Shown here: one piece after another, positions 34,460 to 43,177 of the stretch
Position numbering within the stretch: position 1 is the stretch's first letter
Layout of the letters: each line of letters begins with the position of its first letter
NCBI GenBank assembly: GCA_947472765.1
Contig: CANJCM010000022.1
Coordinates: 1 to 56,765 of the forward strand
Source of the DNA: Opitutia bacterium
GTDB lineage: Bacteria; Verrucomicrobiota; Verrucomicrobiia; Opitutales; Opitutaceae
Direction: 5' to 3'
DNA: 56,765 nucleotides
The notes under the pieces: generated by a model
What the model was told of the DNA's origin: nothing
The model's database searches: none
What the model saw: the letters and a program-made list of their open reading frames with translations, nothing else
Position numbers and translations under genes: made by a program

Positions 34460-35806
34460 TCACACGGTGACCGGCGAGAACAGATCGGTGATCTTCCCCG
34501 TGCTGTCGGCGAATGTGTCGACCTTCACGCCGACCTTGTCGAGCAGCGTCAGGTGCAGATTCGCGAGCGGCACCGGCTCAGCGTAGCGGATGTGGCGGCC
34601 ACCGCGCATCCCGCCGGCCGCGCCGCCGGCCACGAGGATCGGGAGGTCGGTATGGTCGTGGATGTTCGGGTTGCCGATGCCGCTGCCGTAGAGAATGAGC
34701 GAGTGATCCAGCAGCGAGCCATTGCCGTCCGGCGTCGCCTTGAGCCGCTCGAGGTAGTAAGCGAAGAGCGAGACGTGGAACGCGTTGATTTTCGCCATCC
34801 GCGCGATCTTGTCCGGATCGTTGCCGTGGTGCGAAAGCGGATGGTGCGGATCGGGCACGCCAATCTCGGGATACGTGCGATTGCTCGTCTCGCGCGCGAG
34901 CTGGAAGGTGCAGATCCGGGTGATGTCGCCCTGCATGGCCAGCACCTGCAGATCGAACATCAGCTTTGCGTGGTCCGCGTACGCCGCGGGGACGCCCAGC
35001 GGGCGATCGAGATCGGGCAGTGCGTTGCCCGCCGTGTCGGCCTCGGCCTTCTGGATGCGGCGTTCCACCTCGCGGACCGTCGAAAGATATTCGTCCACCC
35101 GGCGGCGATCGGCCGGCCCGAGCTCCCGGCGCAGGCTCGCCATGTCCTCGGTCAGCCAGTCGAGCAGGCTCGCCCGCTTGCGCAGGGCGGCGCGGCGCTC
35201 GGCCAGGCTGCCGCCTTCGCCGAAGAGGCGCTCGAACACGATGCGCGGGTGCGCCTCGGACGGGAGCGGCGTCGTCGGGGACGACCAGGAGAGATTGTTC
35301 TGGTAGACGCAGGCGTAGCCGTTGTCGCACTGGCCCGTCGTCTGCATCATGTCCATCGACAGCTCGAGGGACGGCAGCTGCGTCTCGTGGCCAATCTGCT
35401 GCGCGGCGAGCTGGTCGGCCGTCGTACCGAGATAATAGTCGGAGCTCTCCGTGTGCTTCGCCTTCGCGGCGCTGAGGAAGGCGGCGTTCGACGTCGCGTG
35501 CGACCCCGGATAAGCGTTGCGCAGCTCGAGGTTGCTAAAGGCGGTGACGTGCTGCTTCACCGAGCCGAGCGAACTCAGGATCGGCGAAAGTTCGCCAATC
35601 AGTCCGTCCGTGCCGGGCAGCGCCCAGCGGGAGCGGTCGCAGCCCATTGGCATGAACACATAGCCGAGACGCCGGACGGGCGTCGCGACGGTCTTCGTGG
35701 CCGCGGTGGCGGCCGGGATCATCGCATCGAGCAGGGGCAGGGCGAGCGTGGCACCCATGCCGCGCAGAAACGTCCGACGGGGAAGCGCCTTCTTGGTGAT
35801 AATCAT
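34460..35806 (-). CDS. DUF1552 protein, Tat-exported
   Basis: This 448-aa protein is of the DUF1552 family, which is abundant in Planctomycetes, Verrucomicrobia and Acidobacteria and has no proven function. Its start MIITKKALPRRTFLRGMGAT shows the twin-arginine motif RRTFLRG, followed by a hydrophobic LALPLLDAMIP stretch. Characteristic blocks are RLGYVFMPMGCDRSRWALPG, HVTAFSNLELRNAYPGSHAT, YACVYQNNLSWSS, HHPLSHHGNDPDKIARMAKI and ILYGSGIGNPNIHDHTDLPI. The start overlaps the DUF1592 stop by four bases (ATGA), so the two are translationally coupled. A redox or hydrolytic partnership with the cytochrome-like DUF1592 protein is an inference from their constant pairing. Confidence 0.9.
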   Translation of the reverse strand: MIITKKALPRRTFLRGMGATLALPLLDAMIPAATAATKTVATPVRRLGYVFMPMGCDRSRWALPGTDGLIGELSPILSSLGSVKQHVTAFSNLELRNAYPGSHATSNAAFLSAAKAKHTESSDYYLGTTADQLAAQQIGHETQLPSLELSMDMMQTTGQCDNGYACVYQNNLSWSSPTTPLPSEAHPRIVFERLFGEGGSLAERRAALRKRASLLDWLTEDMASLRRELGPADRRRVDEYLSTVREVERRIQKAEADTAGNALPDLDRPLGVPAAYADHAKLMFDLQVLAMQGDITRICTFQLARETSNRTYPEIGVPDPHHPLSHHGNDPDKIARMAKINAFHVSLFAYYLERLKATPDGNGSLLDHSLILYGSGIGNPNIHDHTDLPILVAGGAAGGMRGGRHIRYAEPVPLANLHLTLLDKVGVKVDTFADSTGKITDLFSPVTV

Positions 35807-38196
35807 GGGGAGGTCCTCTTTTGAAACGGAGTGCTGTTGACGATGCCCAGGATCAGGGCGGAAAAACGATAATTGTCGGCCTGCGCGCGCCGGACGATTT
35901 CCCGGATCGCGGGAGCGTCGTGGGTCTCGACACCACGGCCGAGCGCGAAGATCAGGAGCTTCTCGGTCACCGTGCCGGCAAACAGGTCCGGCCGCCGCAG
36001 CAGCGCCTGCTCGAGGCCGTCGGCGCCGGTGAACTTGCTTCCATCCGGCGCCCCACCCGAGGCGTCAACCGGCCGGTAGTCCTCGCGATCCCGCCAGCGG
36101 CCGATCGCGTCGAAGTTCTCCAGCGCGAAGCCCACCGGATCCATCTCGTTGTGACAGCTCGCGCAGACCGGATTCTTCCGATGCTCGGCCAGGCGCTCTC
36201 GCATCGGCAGCGAGGCACCGACCACGTTCTCGTCGAGCGAGGGCACGTTCGGCGGCGGCGGGGGCGGCGGCATCCCGAGCAGGTTGTCGAGAATCCACTT
36301 GCCGCGAATCACCGGCGACGTGCGCGTCGCATAGGAGGTCACGGTCAGGATGCTGCCGTGCCGGAGCAGGCCGCCCCGGGAACGCGACGGCTGACCGGCG
36401 AACGAAACGCGCCGGAAGTGGCTCCCGTAGATGTTCGGAATGCCGTAGTGCTTCGCGAGCCGCTCGTTCAGGAAGGTGTAATCCGCCCCGATCAAATCCA
36501 CGATGCTGTGGTCCTCGCGGAGGATGCTCTCGAAGAACAGTTCGGTCTCCTCGCGCAGCGCCTGCCGCAGGTTGTCGTCGAAATCGATGAAGAGCCGCAG
36601 GTCCGGCGTCACGGACTCGAGGCCGCGCAGGTGCAGCCATTGCGTGGCAAAATTGGTCACGAGGTTGCGGGCGCGCTCGTCCGCGAGCATCCGCCGCACC
36701 TGCTGCTCGAGCCGCTGCGGATCCCGCAGGTCGCCGCGGGCCGCCGCTTCGAGCAGGGCGTCATCGGGAATACTGCTCCAGAGGAAGAACGAGAGCCGCG
36801 ACGCAAGTTCGACATCGCCGATCGGATAAACCGTGCCGGACGCCAGCCCCTCGGGATCGCGTTCGACCCGCAGGAGAAAACGCGGACTCACCAAAATGGC
36901 GCTGAGCGCATTCTCGATCCCGGCATCGAACCCGGCCCCCTCGGCACTGCCTTCGCGGAAGAATTGCAGCGGCCGCCGCAGATCCTCGTCCGTGACCGGC
37001 CGGCGATAGGCACGCCGCACGATGGGCGTCAGAATTTCGCGAGCCCGTGCCTCCTGTCCGGCCAGGGTGGTCGGGGCCTCGCTGGCGCCGAGTTTGCCGA
37101 AAATCTGGCGGCGGCTCGGGGTGTCCCCCGCCCCCTTGGCGTCAAAGGGCCCGGTGATCGACACCTGGTAGACGGCCGGCGCCGTGCGCGGGTGCCGGTG
37201 ATAATTGAACCGCACGAGAAACGGCTGGCGCTCGGTTTCGACGATGGCGGACGGATTCTTGGGGAAAGTGACCCCGACATCGTGCGGGCCGGCCTTCACG
37301 CTGACGCGATACTTCAGATGCGTGTCGACGGCCTCGGCGTTTTTGTCGCTGCCCGGCGGCTTCACCGTGAAGAGCGCGACGCGTTCCCGATCGACGAGAA
37401 ACTCGATGTCGTGCGGCTTCTTCAAACCCTCGACCTGCTCGTTACGATCGCGGGCCAGCCGGACCTGGATCTCGTACTCTCCGTCCTGCGGAAAAACGTA
37501 GGGAATCAGGGTGCCACCGCGCGTGCCCAGCGGGAGGCCCTCGATGTGCTCCTCCTGGGTGACGTCGGGTTTGACGCGAAATGTGTCGCCGCCGGGAGCT
37601 TTGCTCGCTCCGCCAATTGCCAGCCGCGCGATTTTTTGGGCGGCGCTGACGTAGCGATCGAGGAGCGTCGGAGAGAGATTGCCCACGGTCACGTTGTCGA
37701 AGCCGTGGCTCGGCTCGTCGTTCGGCAAAAGCGCCGTCGCGTCGATGCGCAACGCGAGCAGGTCGCGAATCGCATTCTGATATTCCGTCCGGTTGAGCCG
37801 GCGCAGGGTTTCCGTGCGTCCGGGATTCGGGTGCGCCGCGGCTTCGCGATCGAGCGTGGTGGTGAGAAATTGGGTGACCTGGCGGTAGGCCGCCTCGTCC
37901 GGACGCTCCTCGCCGACCGGGGGCATCTGCCGGTGATCGAGCTTGTTCAGCACGCGCTCCCAGATTTCCGCGTTCGCGCCCGGCTGCGAATAGTCGAGGC
38001 CCTCGAGCGAAAGCTCGGCCTTGCGGGCGCCTTCGTCATGGCAGTCCATACAGTACTGGCTGACGAGCTTCTCGAGCACGGCACCCGCCGGCGCCGCCGC
38101 GGCCGCCGCGGCCAGCCCGGTGGCGGACGCGACGAAACCGACGACCGGAATGATCCAGGATGGGGAGAGACGCGTGAAAAAACGCAGAATCGGCAT
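35803..38196 (-). CDS. DUF1592-type planctomycete cytochrome protein (DUF1587/1592/1588/1585 architecture)
   Basis: This 797-aa exported protein has a signal segment (WIIPVVGFVASATGLAAAA). A first haem-binding motif, CMDCH at about residues 49-53, is followed by LNKLDHRQMPPVGEERPDE, the usual QMPP of planctomycete cytochromes. Later come RRLNRTEYQNAIRDLLAL, the DUF1592 block ILVSPRFLLRVERDP and ELASRLSFFLWSSIPDDALL, and DUF1588/DUF1585 blocks with TSPVIRGKWILDNLLGMP. A second motif, VCASCHNEMDPVGFALENFD, lies near residue 678. Two c-type haems in the periplasm are expected. The ATG at 38196 was chosen over a TTG two codons upstream. It is the first gene of the minus-strand operon, with a 294-bp divergent region to its twin. 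Confidence 0.9.
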   Translation of the reverse strand: MPILRFFTRLSPSWIIPVVGFVASATGLAAAAAAAPAGAVLEKLVSQYCMDCHDEGARKAELSLEGLDYSQPGANAEIWERVLNKLDHRQMPPVGEERPDEAAYRQVTQFLTTTLDREAAAHPNPGRTETLRRLNRTEYQNAIRDLLALRIDATALLPNDEPSHGFDNVTVGNLSPTLLDRYVSAAQKIARLAIGGASKAPGGDTFRVKPDVTQEEHIEGLPLGTRGGTLIPYVFPQDGEYEIQVRLARDRNEQVEGLKKPHDIEFLVDRERVALFTVKPPGSDKNAEAVDTHLKYRVSVKAGPHDVGVTFPKNPSAIVETERQPFLVRFNYHRHPRTAPAVYQVSITGPFDAKGAGDTPSRRQIFGKLGASEAPTTLAGQEARAREILTPIVRRAYRRPVTDEDLRRPLQFFREGSAEGAGFDAGIENALSAILVSPRFLLRVERDPEGLASGTVYPIGDVELASRLSFFLWSSIPDDALLEAAARGDLRDPQRLEQQVRRMLADERARNLVTNFATQWLHLRGLESVTPDLRLFIDFDDNLRQALREETELFFESILREDHSIVDLIGADYTFLNERLAKHYGIPNIYGSHFRRVSFAGQPSRSRGGLLRHGSILTVTSYATRTSPVIRGKWILDNLLGMPPPPPPPNVPSLDENVVGASLPMRERLAEHRKNPVCASCHNEMDPVGFALENFDAIGRWRDREDYRPVDASGGAPDGSKFTGADGLEQALLRRPDLFAGTVTEKLLIFALGRGVETHDAPAIREIVRRAQADNYRFSALILGIVNSTPFQKRTSP

Positions 38197-38490
38197 ACGC
38201 AAGGGGGCAGCGGGGTCAGGGGATCGGCAGCGACGTCAAATGAACGTCACCACCGACCGCAAAAACATGTTCGGGGTCGCGTGCAGCGCGAGGCAAAATA
38301 TCACTTTGTTCCCAATCGCCGCGCGCTGCGATTCACCGTGGAGTTTCCAAATCCATCCGGCGCTGTCTTGACCTGCGGCGCCCGGCGAATTCGTTTGTAC
38401 CTGGCGGAAGCGACGGAGCGCGTTTCAGACCTGCTTCGCCTGCCCGCTGGCGAATCCCTCCTCCCCCGTCTATCCTGCATCGCTTCGAGC

Positions 38491-41235
38491 ATGAGCCCCC
38501 ATCGTCTTCCCTACCCTTGGCGTGTCTCCACCGTCGCCGTTTTCTCACTGCTCGCCGCGGTCGTCTCGTCGTCCGCCGCCGAACCCGACCTCGCTGCTTT
38601 CACCGACAAATACTGCTCCAGCTGCCACAACGACGTCGACAAAGAGGGTAACCTCGACCTCACAAGCCTTTCCTACTCGCCCGGCGACTCGTCCAACTTC
38701 CTCACCTGGGTCAAGGTCCACGACCGGGTGCAGGCCGGGGAGATGCCACCGAAGCAAAAGCGCCGCCCCAATGAGGCGGAGCTCGGTGGCTTCGTCCGCG
38801 ATCTGGCGACGTCGTTGACCTCCGCGGATCAGGCCGCGTCCGCACGCGAAGGTCGCGCCACGCAGCGGCGGCTCAACCGCTACGAGTTCGAGAACTCCCT
38901 GCGCGATTTGCTCCATGCGCCGGGATTGCAGGTGAAGAACGAATTGCCGGAGGACGGAGAGGCGGAGCTCTTTAACAAGATCGGCGATGCCCTCGATGTG
39001 TCGCACGTGCAGATGACGCGTTACATGAAGGCGGCCAATCTCGCCCTGCGCCAGACGCTCGCGGCGGAGCTCGCCCGGCTGCAGTTGCCCGCCCCGAAGG
39101 TGAAGCGCTACTGGGCCCGCGATGAGCGCGTCTGGACCCACACCTTCAGCCGCGTGGTCGACGGCAACCCGAATCCGGAACGCATGGCCTTCCCGGTTCT
39201 CGGCACGAAGCCCCAGCCGGAAGTGCGTGCGCTCAAGGCTCCGCTCACCGTGGGCGATTCCGATCCCGCCACCCGCGAACTCGAGGCCGTCGGCTGGATG
39301 CGGAGCAACTACCATCCGTTCCATACGATCTGGGACAACTTCCGCGCGCCGGTCGCCGGCAAATACCGCGTGCGTTGGAGCGGTTACACCATCTGGGTCG
39401 GACCCTACGGCTACAGCACGAGCACGGTGAAGAAGGAAGACGGCACCAAGGTGCTCATCGATAATCCGCGCCAGTGGAACGCGCCCAACGGCGATGATGT
39501 TTCCCCCGGTCGCCGCAACGAACCCATCACTGTCTACGCCCAAGGTCCGATGGATGTGCGCCGCGTCGGCGAATTCGATCTCACGCCGGATCCCGCCATC
39601 TACGATCTCGGGGTCATTCCGCTGGCGGAAAATGAGGCGCTCGTAACCGATGCCTCGCGGTTCTTCCGCAACCGCCCCGGCTCCGCATCCAATCCCCTCG
39701 CCCAACGCGACGGCGCGCCGGCGGTGGCTTTTCACTGGATGGAAGTCGAGGGGCCGTTGTTCGATGAAGCTTCTTCCGCGGGCTATCGCGCGCTCTTCGG
39801 CGATCTGCCTTTGATCAAGTCCGCCCGCGCCAATGCCGAGGTCACCGTGCAGACGCTGACGGCGACCTCGAATCGCGGCGCCGAGGGAGCCGGCGGTTAT
39901 GGCCGCGTCGTCCGGACTCAGGACACGCCCGTTGAAGTCGTCTCCAACCGGCCGGCCGAGGACGCGGAGAAGCTGCTCCGGGCATTCATGAAGCGCGCCT
40001 ATCGCCGCCCCGTCGACGAGTCCGAGGTGCAGCGCTATCTGGGCGTCATTCGCCAGCAGATGAAGGCCGGCCATGATTTCACCTATTCGATGATCGCGGG
40101 CTACACGGCGGTGATTTGCTCGCCCGGCTTTCTCTATCTCGAGGAAACGCCCGGACGGCTCGATGACTACGCCGTCGCCTCCCGCCTCGCTTTCTTTCTC
40201 TGGAACTCATCCCCGGACGAGGCGCTGCTCGAGCGCGCCCGCCGCGGCGAACTGCGCCAGCCCGCCCTGCTGCGCGCCGAAACGGAACGCTTGCTGAAGG
40301 ACCCGAAGTCGCGCCGGTTCGTCGAGGCGTTCCTCGATTACTGGCTCGAGTTGCGGAAGCAGGACGCCACGACGCCGTCGAATACGCTCTACCCTGACTA
40401 CTATCTCGATGAGTCGCTGGCCGAGGCCGCCCTCGATGAATCACGGTTGTTCTTCACCGAACTCGTCCAGCAGGACCGCCCTGCCCGCAACGTCATCAAT
40501 TCCGACTTCACCTACGTGAACGAGCGGCTCGCCGATCACTACGGCATCCCGAACGTCTCGGGTGCCTCGATGCGCCGGGTCGCGCTTCCGGCGGATGGCG
40601 TCCGCGGCGGCGTGATGACTCAGGCCATCGTGCTCAAGGTCACGGCCAACGGCACGACCACCTCGCCGGTCATCCGCGGCAAATGGATCAGCGAACGCAT
40701 CCTCGGCCGCCACATTCCGGCGCCGCCCGCGGCCGTTCCCGCGGTCGATCCTGACACCCGCGGCGCGGTGACGATCCGGCAGCAGCTCGAACGCCACCGG
40801 GCGGACGAGAGCTGTGCCGTCTGCCACAGTAAAATCGATCCGCAGGGCTTCGCCCTCGAGAACTTCGACGTCATGGGCGCCTGGCGGGACCGCTACCGCG
40901 GCGACGCCAAGGACAAGATGCCGGCGGTCGGCTTCGGCAAGAATGGCTGGGCCTTCGATTTTCACTTCGCGCTGCCGGTCGAATCCCAGGGCCAGATGCC
41001 CGACGGACAGAAATTCCGCGACGTCCGCGAATTCAAGCAGTTGATCCTGCGCGACGAGGCGCAGATTGCGCGCAATCTCACGCGGCATCTCGCCGTCTAT
41101 GCGACCAGTTCACCGGTGCGTTTCAGCGACCGCGCGAAGGTCGAACAGATCCTCAGCCAGACCAAAGCCGGCAGCTATGGCGTCCGCAGTCTGATCCACG
41201 CGATCGTCCAAAGTGAGCTTTTCCTGAATAAGTGA
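38491..41235 (+). CDS. DUF1592-type planctomycete cytochrome protein, second copy
   Basis: This 914-aa homologue of the divergent gene at 35803-38196 has a signal peptide (VSTVAVFSLLAAVVSSSAAE), haem motif CSSCH at residues 42-46 and EMPPKQKRRP. RRLNRYEFENSLRDLLHAPG, LAFFLWNSSPDEALLERARR and TTSPVIRGKWISERILG follow. The second haem motif CAVCH is at residues 775-779 before PQGFALENFDVMGAWRDRY. It is about 115 residues longer than its twin, mainly in the middle region between the PSCyt and DUF1592 blocks. The frame is open 890 codons further upstream, but that is antisense to the twin gene, so the ATG before the signal peptide was used. It is the first gene of the plus-strand operon. Confidence 0.9.
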   Translation: MSPHRLPYPWRVSTVAVFSLLAAVVSSSAAEPDLAAFTDKYCSSCHNDVDKEGNLDLTSLSYSPGDSSNFLTWVKVHDRVQAGEMPPKQKRRPNEAELGGFVRDLATSLTSADQAASAREGRATQRRLNRYEFENSLRDLLHAPGLQVKNELPEDGEAELFNKIGDALDVSHVQMTRYMKAANLALRQTLAAELARLQLPAPKVKRYWARDERVWTHTFSRVVDGNPNPERMAFPVLGTKPQPEVRALKAPLTVGDSDPATRELEAVGWMRSNYHPFHTIWDNFRAPVAGKYRVRWSGYTIWVGPYGYSTSTVKKEDGTKVLIDNPRQWNAPNGDDVSPGRRNEPITVYAQGPMDVRRVGEFDLTPDPAIYDLGVIPLAENEALVTDASRFFRNRPGSASNPLAQRDGAPAVAFHWMEVEGPLFDEASSAGYRALFGDLPLIKSARANAEVTVQTLTATSNRGAEGAGGYGRVVRTQDTPVEVVSNRPAEDAEKLLRAFMKRAYRRPVDESEVQRYLGVIRQQMKAGHDFTYSMIAGYTAVICSPGFLYLEETPGRLDDYAVASRLAFFLWNSSPDEALLERARRGELRQPALLRAETERLLKDPKSRRFVEAFLDYWLELRKQDATTPSNTLYPDYYLDESLAEAALDESRLFFTELVQQDRPARNVINSDFTYVNERLADHYGIPNVSGASMRRVALPADGVRGGVMTQAIVLKVTANGTTTSPVIRGKWISERILGRHIPAPPAAVPAVDPDTRGAVTIRQQLERHRADESCAVCHSKIDPQGFALENFDVMGAWRDRYRGDAKDKMPAVGFGKNGWAFDFHFALPVESQGQMPDGQKFRDVREFKQLILRDEAQIARNLTRHLAVYATSSPVRFSDRAKVEQILSQTKAGSYGVRSLIHAIVQSELFLNK

Positions 41236-41306
41236 TTCCTACCCGCTGAAATTTACGCTAAGTTCCAACCATCGAGTACCCCTTACACTCCCAGGAGCCA
41301 AATATC

Positions 41307-42647
41307 ATGACGCAAAAAACTGCCCAAGCCCCCTCCGGTCCGTTCATCTCCACCCGGCGTCCGCTCTCTCGCCGCACCTTCCTGAAAGGCTCGGGCGTCG
41401 CGCTCGCGCTGCCGCTGCTCGATCAGATGCTCCCGTCGTTCGCCCGCGCCGCCGAGTCCTCCTCCCCGCTCGCACCCGGAGCGAAGCCGCGCCGCATGTT
41501 CGCGATCTGTCAGAACCTCGGCGTGCTCCCCGATCTCTTCTTCCCGGCCAACGCTGGCCGCGACTACACCGCCAGTCCTTACCTGAAGCTGCTCCAGGAA
41601 CACCGCAATGACTTCACCGTCATGAGCGGCGTCTCACACCCGGGCGTCGACGGCAGTCATACCTCGGACATCTGCTTCCTCACGGGCGCCCCGCATCCGG
41701 GCAGCAGCTCGTTCCGCAACACGATCTCGCTCGACCAGTTCGTCGCGGAGCGGATCGGCATCCAGACCCGCTATCCCTCCATCACCCTCGCGGTCAACAC
41801 GCGCAGCCGGAGCCTTTCCTACAGCGGCACGGGCGTCGCGATTCCGCCGGAAGACAAGGCCGCCGAGGTCTTCAAGCAGCTCTTCCTCCAGGGCACGCCG
41901 CAGCAGATCGAGGCGCAGGTCCGTCAGCTCGACACCGGTCGCAGCATCCTCGACGCCGTCGCCGATCACGCGAAGGAACTTCAGCGCAAGGGCGGCCAGC
42001 GCGATCGCGAACGGCTCGATCAATATTTCACCAGCGTCCGCGATCTCGAGAGCCGCATGACGGCCTCCCGCGGCTGGGAGCAGAAGCCGAAGCCGGTCGT
42101 CAAGGAACAGGCCCCGGTCGATCCGACCGATCCGGCCGACTACATGGTCAAGACCGGCATCATGTACAGCCTCGCGCGCCTCTCGTTCGAGACCGACTCG
42201 ACCCGCGCCATCACGCTGATGCTGGATAGCGTCGGTTCGCCCGCGCTGAACGTGAAGGGCATCACCGATGGTTATCACAACCTCTCCCACCACGGTCGTT
42301 CCGAGGACAAGCGCGGCCAGCTCAAGGCGCTCGACGATGCGCACATGAAGCTGCTCGCGAAGCTGTTCACCGACCTGAAGAGCGTCCGCGAGGACGGCGA
42401 GACCCTGATGGACCGCACAATGGTTTATTTCGGTTCGAACATGGGCGACGCCAACAAGCACGTGAACACGAACGTCCCGGTGATCTTCGCCGGCGGCGGC
42501 TTCAAGCACGGGCAGCACCTCGCGTTCGATCTCGAGCGCAATTACCCGCTGCCGAACCTCTTCGTCTCGATGCTCCATCGGATGGGCATCGAACAGGACA
42601 AGTTCTCCACCTCCACCGGCACGCTCCGCGGCTTGGAAATGACCTGA
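41307..42647 (+). CDS. DUF1552 protein, Tat-exported, second copy
   Basis: This 446-aa DUF1552 protein has a Tat signal [79 protein letters not shown] and DQFVAERIG follow, with [20 protein letters not shown] near the end. It belongs to the same family as the gene at 34460-35806 but to a distinct sub-branch, since the two differ clearly in the central region. It lies 71 bp after the DUF1592 gene and 5 bp before the next small gene, so the three form an operon mirrored by the minus-strand one. Confidence 0.9.
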   Translation: MTQKTAQAPSGPFISTRRPLSRRTFLKGSGVALALPLLDQMLPSFARAAESSSPLAPGAKPRRMFAICQNLGVLPDLFFPANAGRDYTASPYLKLLQEHRNDFTVMSGVSHPGVDGSHTSDICFLTGAPHPGSSSFRNTISLDQFVAERIGIQTRYPSITLAVNTRSRSLSYSGTGVAIPPEDKAAEVFKQLFLQGTPQQIEAQVRQLDTGRSILDAVADHAKELQRKGGQRDRERLDQYFTSVRDLESRMTASRGWEQKPKPVVKEQAPVDPTDPADYMVKTGIMYSLARLSFETDSTRAITLMLDSVGSPALNVKGITDGYHNLSHHGRSEDKRGQLKALDDAHMKLLAKLFTDLKSVREDGETLMDRTMVYFGSNMGDANKHVNTNVPVIFAGGGFKHGQHLAFDLERNYPLPNLFVSMLHRMGIEQDKFSTSTGTLRGLEMT

Positions 42648-42652
42648 GCACC

Positions 42653-43102
42653 ATGCGCCCTTCCACCTGCCTGCTGTTCCCGTTGTTCGCGCTCGGCCTC
42701 GTGGCCGCCGAACCGGAAAAAAAGTCCGAGAAGGTCACGAAGGCCGAAGTCGAGGCCGTCGTCGCCACTCCGCTGACGGACGAGCAAAAGAACGCACTCA
42801 CCGCGATTGATGCCCGCATCGTTGGACTTGAGGCCATCGTGGCCAAGGTCGACGACGCAGACTACAAGGACGACTGCCAGAAGGCAGTCGCAGACCTGAA
42901 GAAGCGTCGGAAGGCCCTCGAGACGACCTACGATCAAGGCCTCTCCGAGGCACTGATGCATTCCGTCATCAGCCGCTATCAGGTCGTGGCACTCTGGCTC
43001 ACGCCCCCGCGCCTGCCGGCCCCTCCCGGCTTCGTGCCCGTGGCCAAGCCCGCCCCCAAGAAGGGTGCCGGCTCCTCGGACAACGCGCCCGGGACGTACT
43101 GA
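42653..43102 (+). CDS. Small secreted helical protein of the DUF1592-DUF1552 operon
   Basis: No family recognised. The 149-aa product has a signal peptide (MRPSTCLLFPLFALGLVAAE), then a lysine/glutamate-rich, mostly helical body (KKSEKVTKAEVEAVVATPLT, then VADLKKRRKALETTYDQGLS) and a proline-rich end (LTPPRLPAPPGFVPV). It starts five bases after the DUF1552 stop, so it is almost certainly co-translated with it. It occupies the place held by the ankyrin gene in the twin operon but is unrelated to it. A terminator 40 bp downstream closes the operon. Confidence 0.75.
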   Translation: MRPSTCLLFPLFALGLVAAEPEKKSEKVTKAEVEAVVATPLTDEQKNALTAIDARIVGLEAIVAKVDDADYKDDCQKAVADLKKRRKALETTYDQGLSEALMHSVISRYQVVALWLTPPRLPAPPGFVPVAKPAPKKGAGSSDNAPGTY

Positions 43103-43142
43103 GGACCTCGTAGCGGCGAACCCACGTACGCGAACAAAATTC

Positions 43143-43172
43143 AGCGCGGCCCACCGGCCGCGCTTTTTTTTG
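43143..43172 (+). terminator. Rho-independent terminator of the plus-strand DUF1592 operon
   Basis: AGCGCGGCC pairs with GGCCGCGCT around CACC and is followed by a run of T residues to 43172. It lies between this operon and the convergent sulfatase stop at 43178. Confidence 0.93.
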
Positions 43173-43177
43173 CGCCG

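Noticed and set aside
35821-38490. An uninterrupted plus-strand frame of 890 codons leading into the second DUF1592 gene
   Set aside because: It is the antisense of the divergent DUF1592 gene. It is arginine-rich with no domain similarity, while the minus-strand reading carries two haem motifs and a signal peptide. The signal peptide at 38491 marks the true start.
38197-38490. Promoter or operator in the 294-bp region between the two DUF1592 operons
   Set aside because: The location implies divergent promoters, but I could not pick out paired -35/-10 boxes or a palindrome with confidence.
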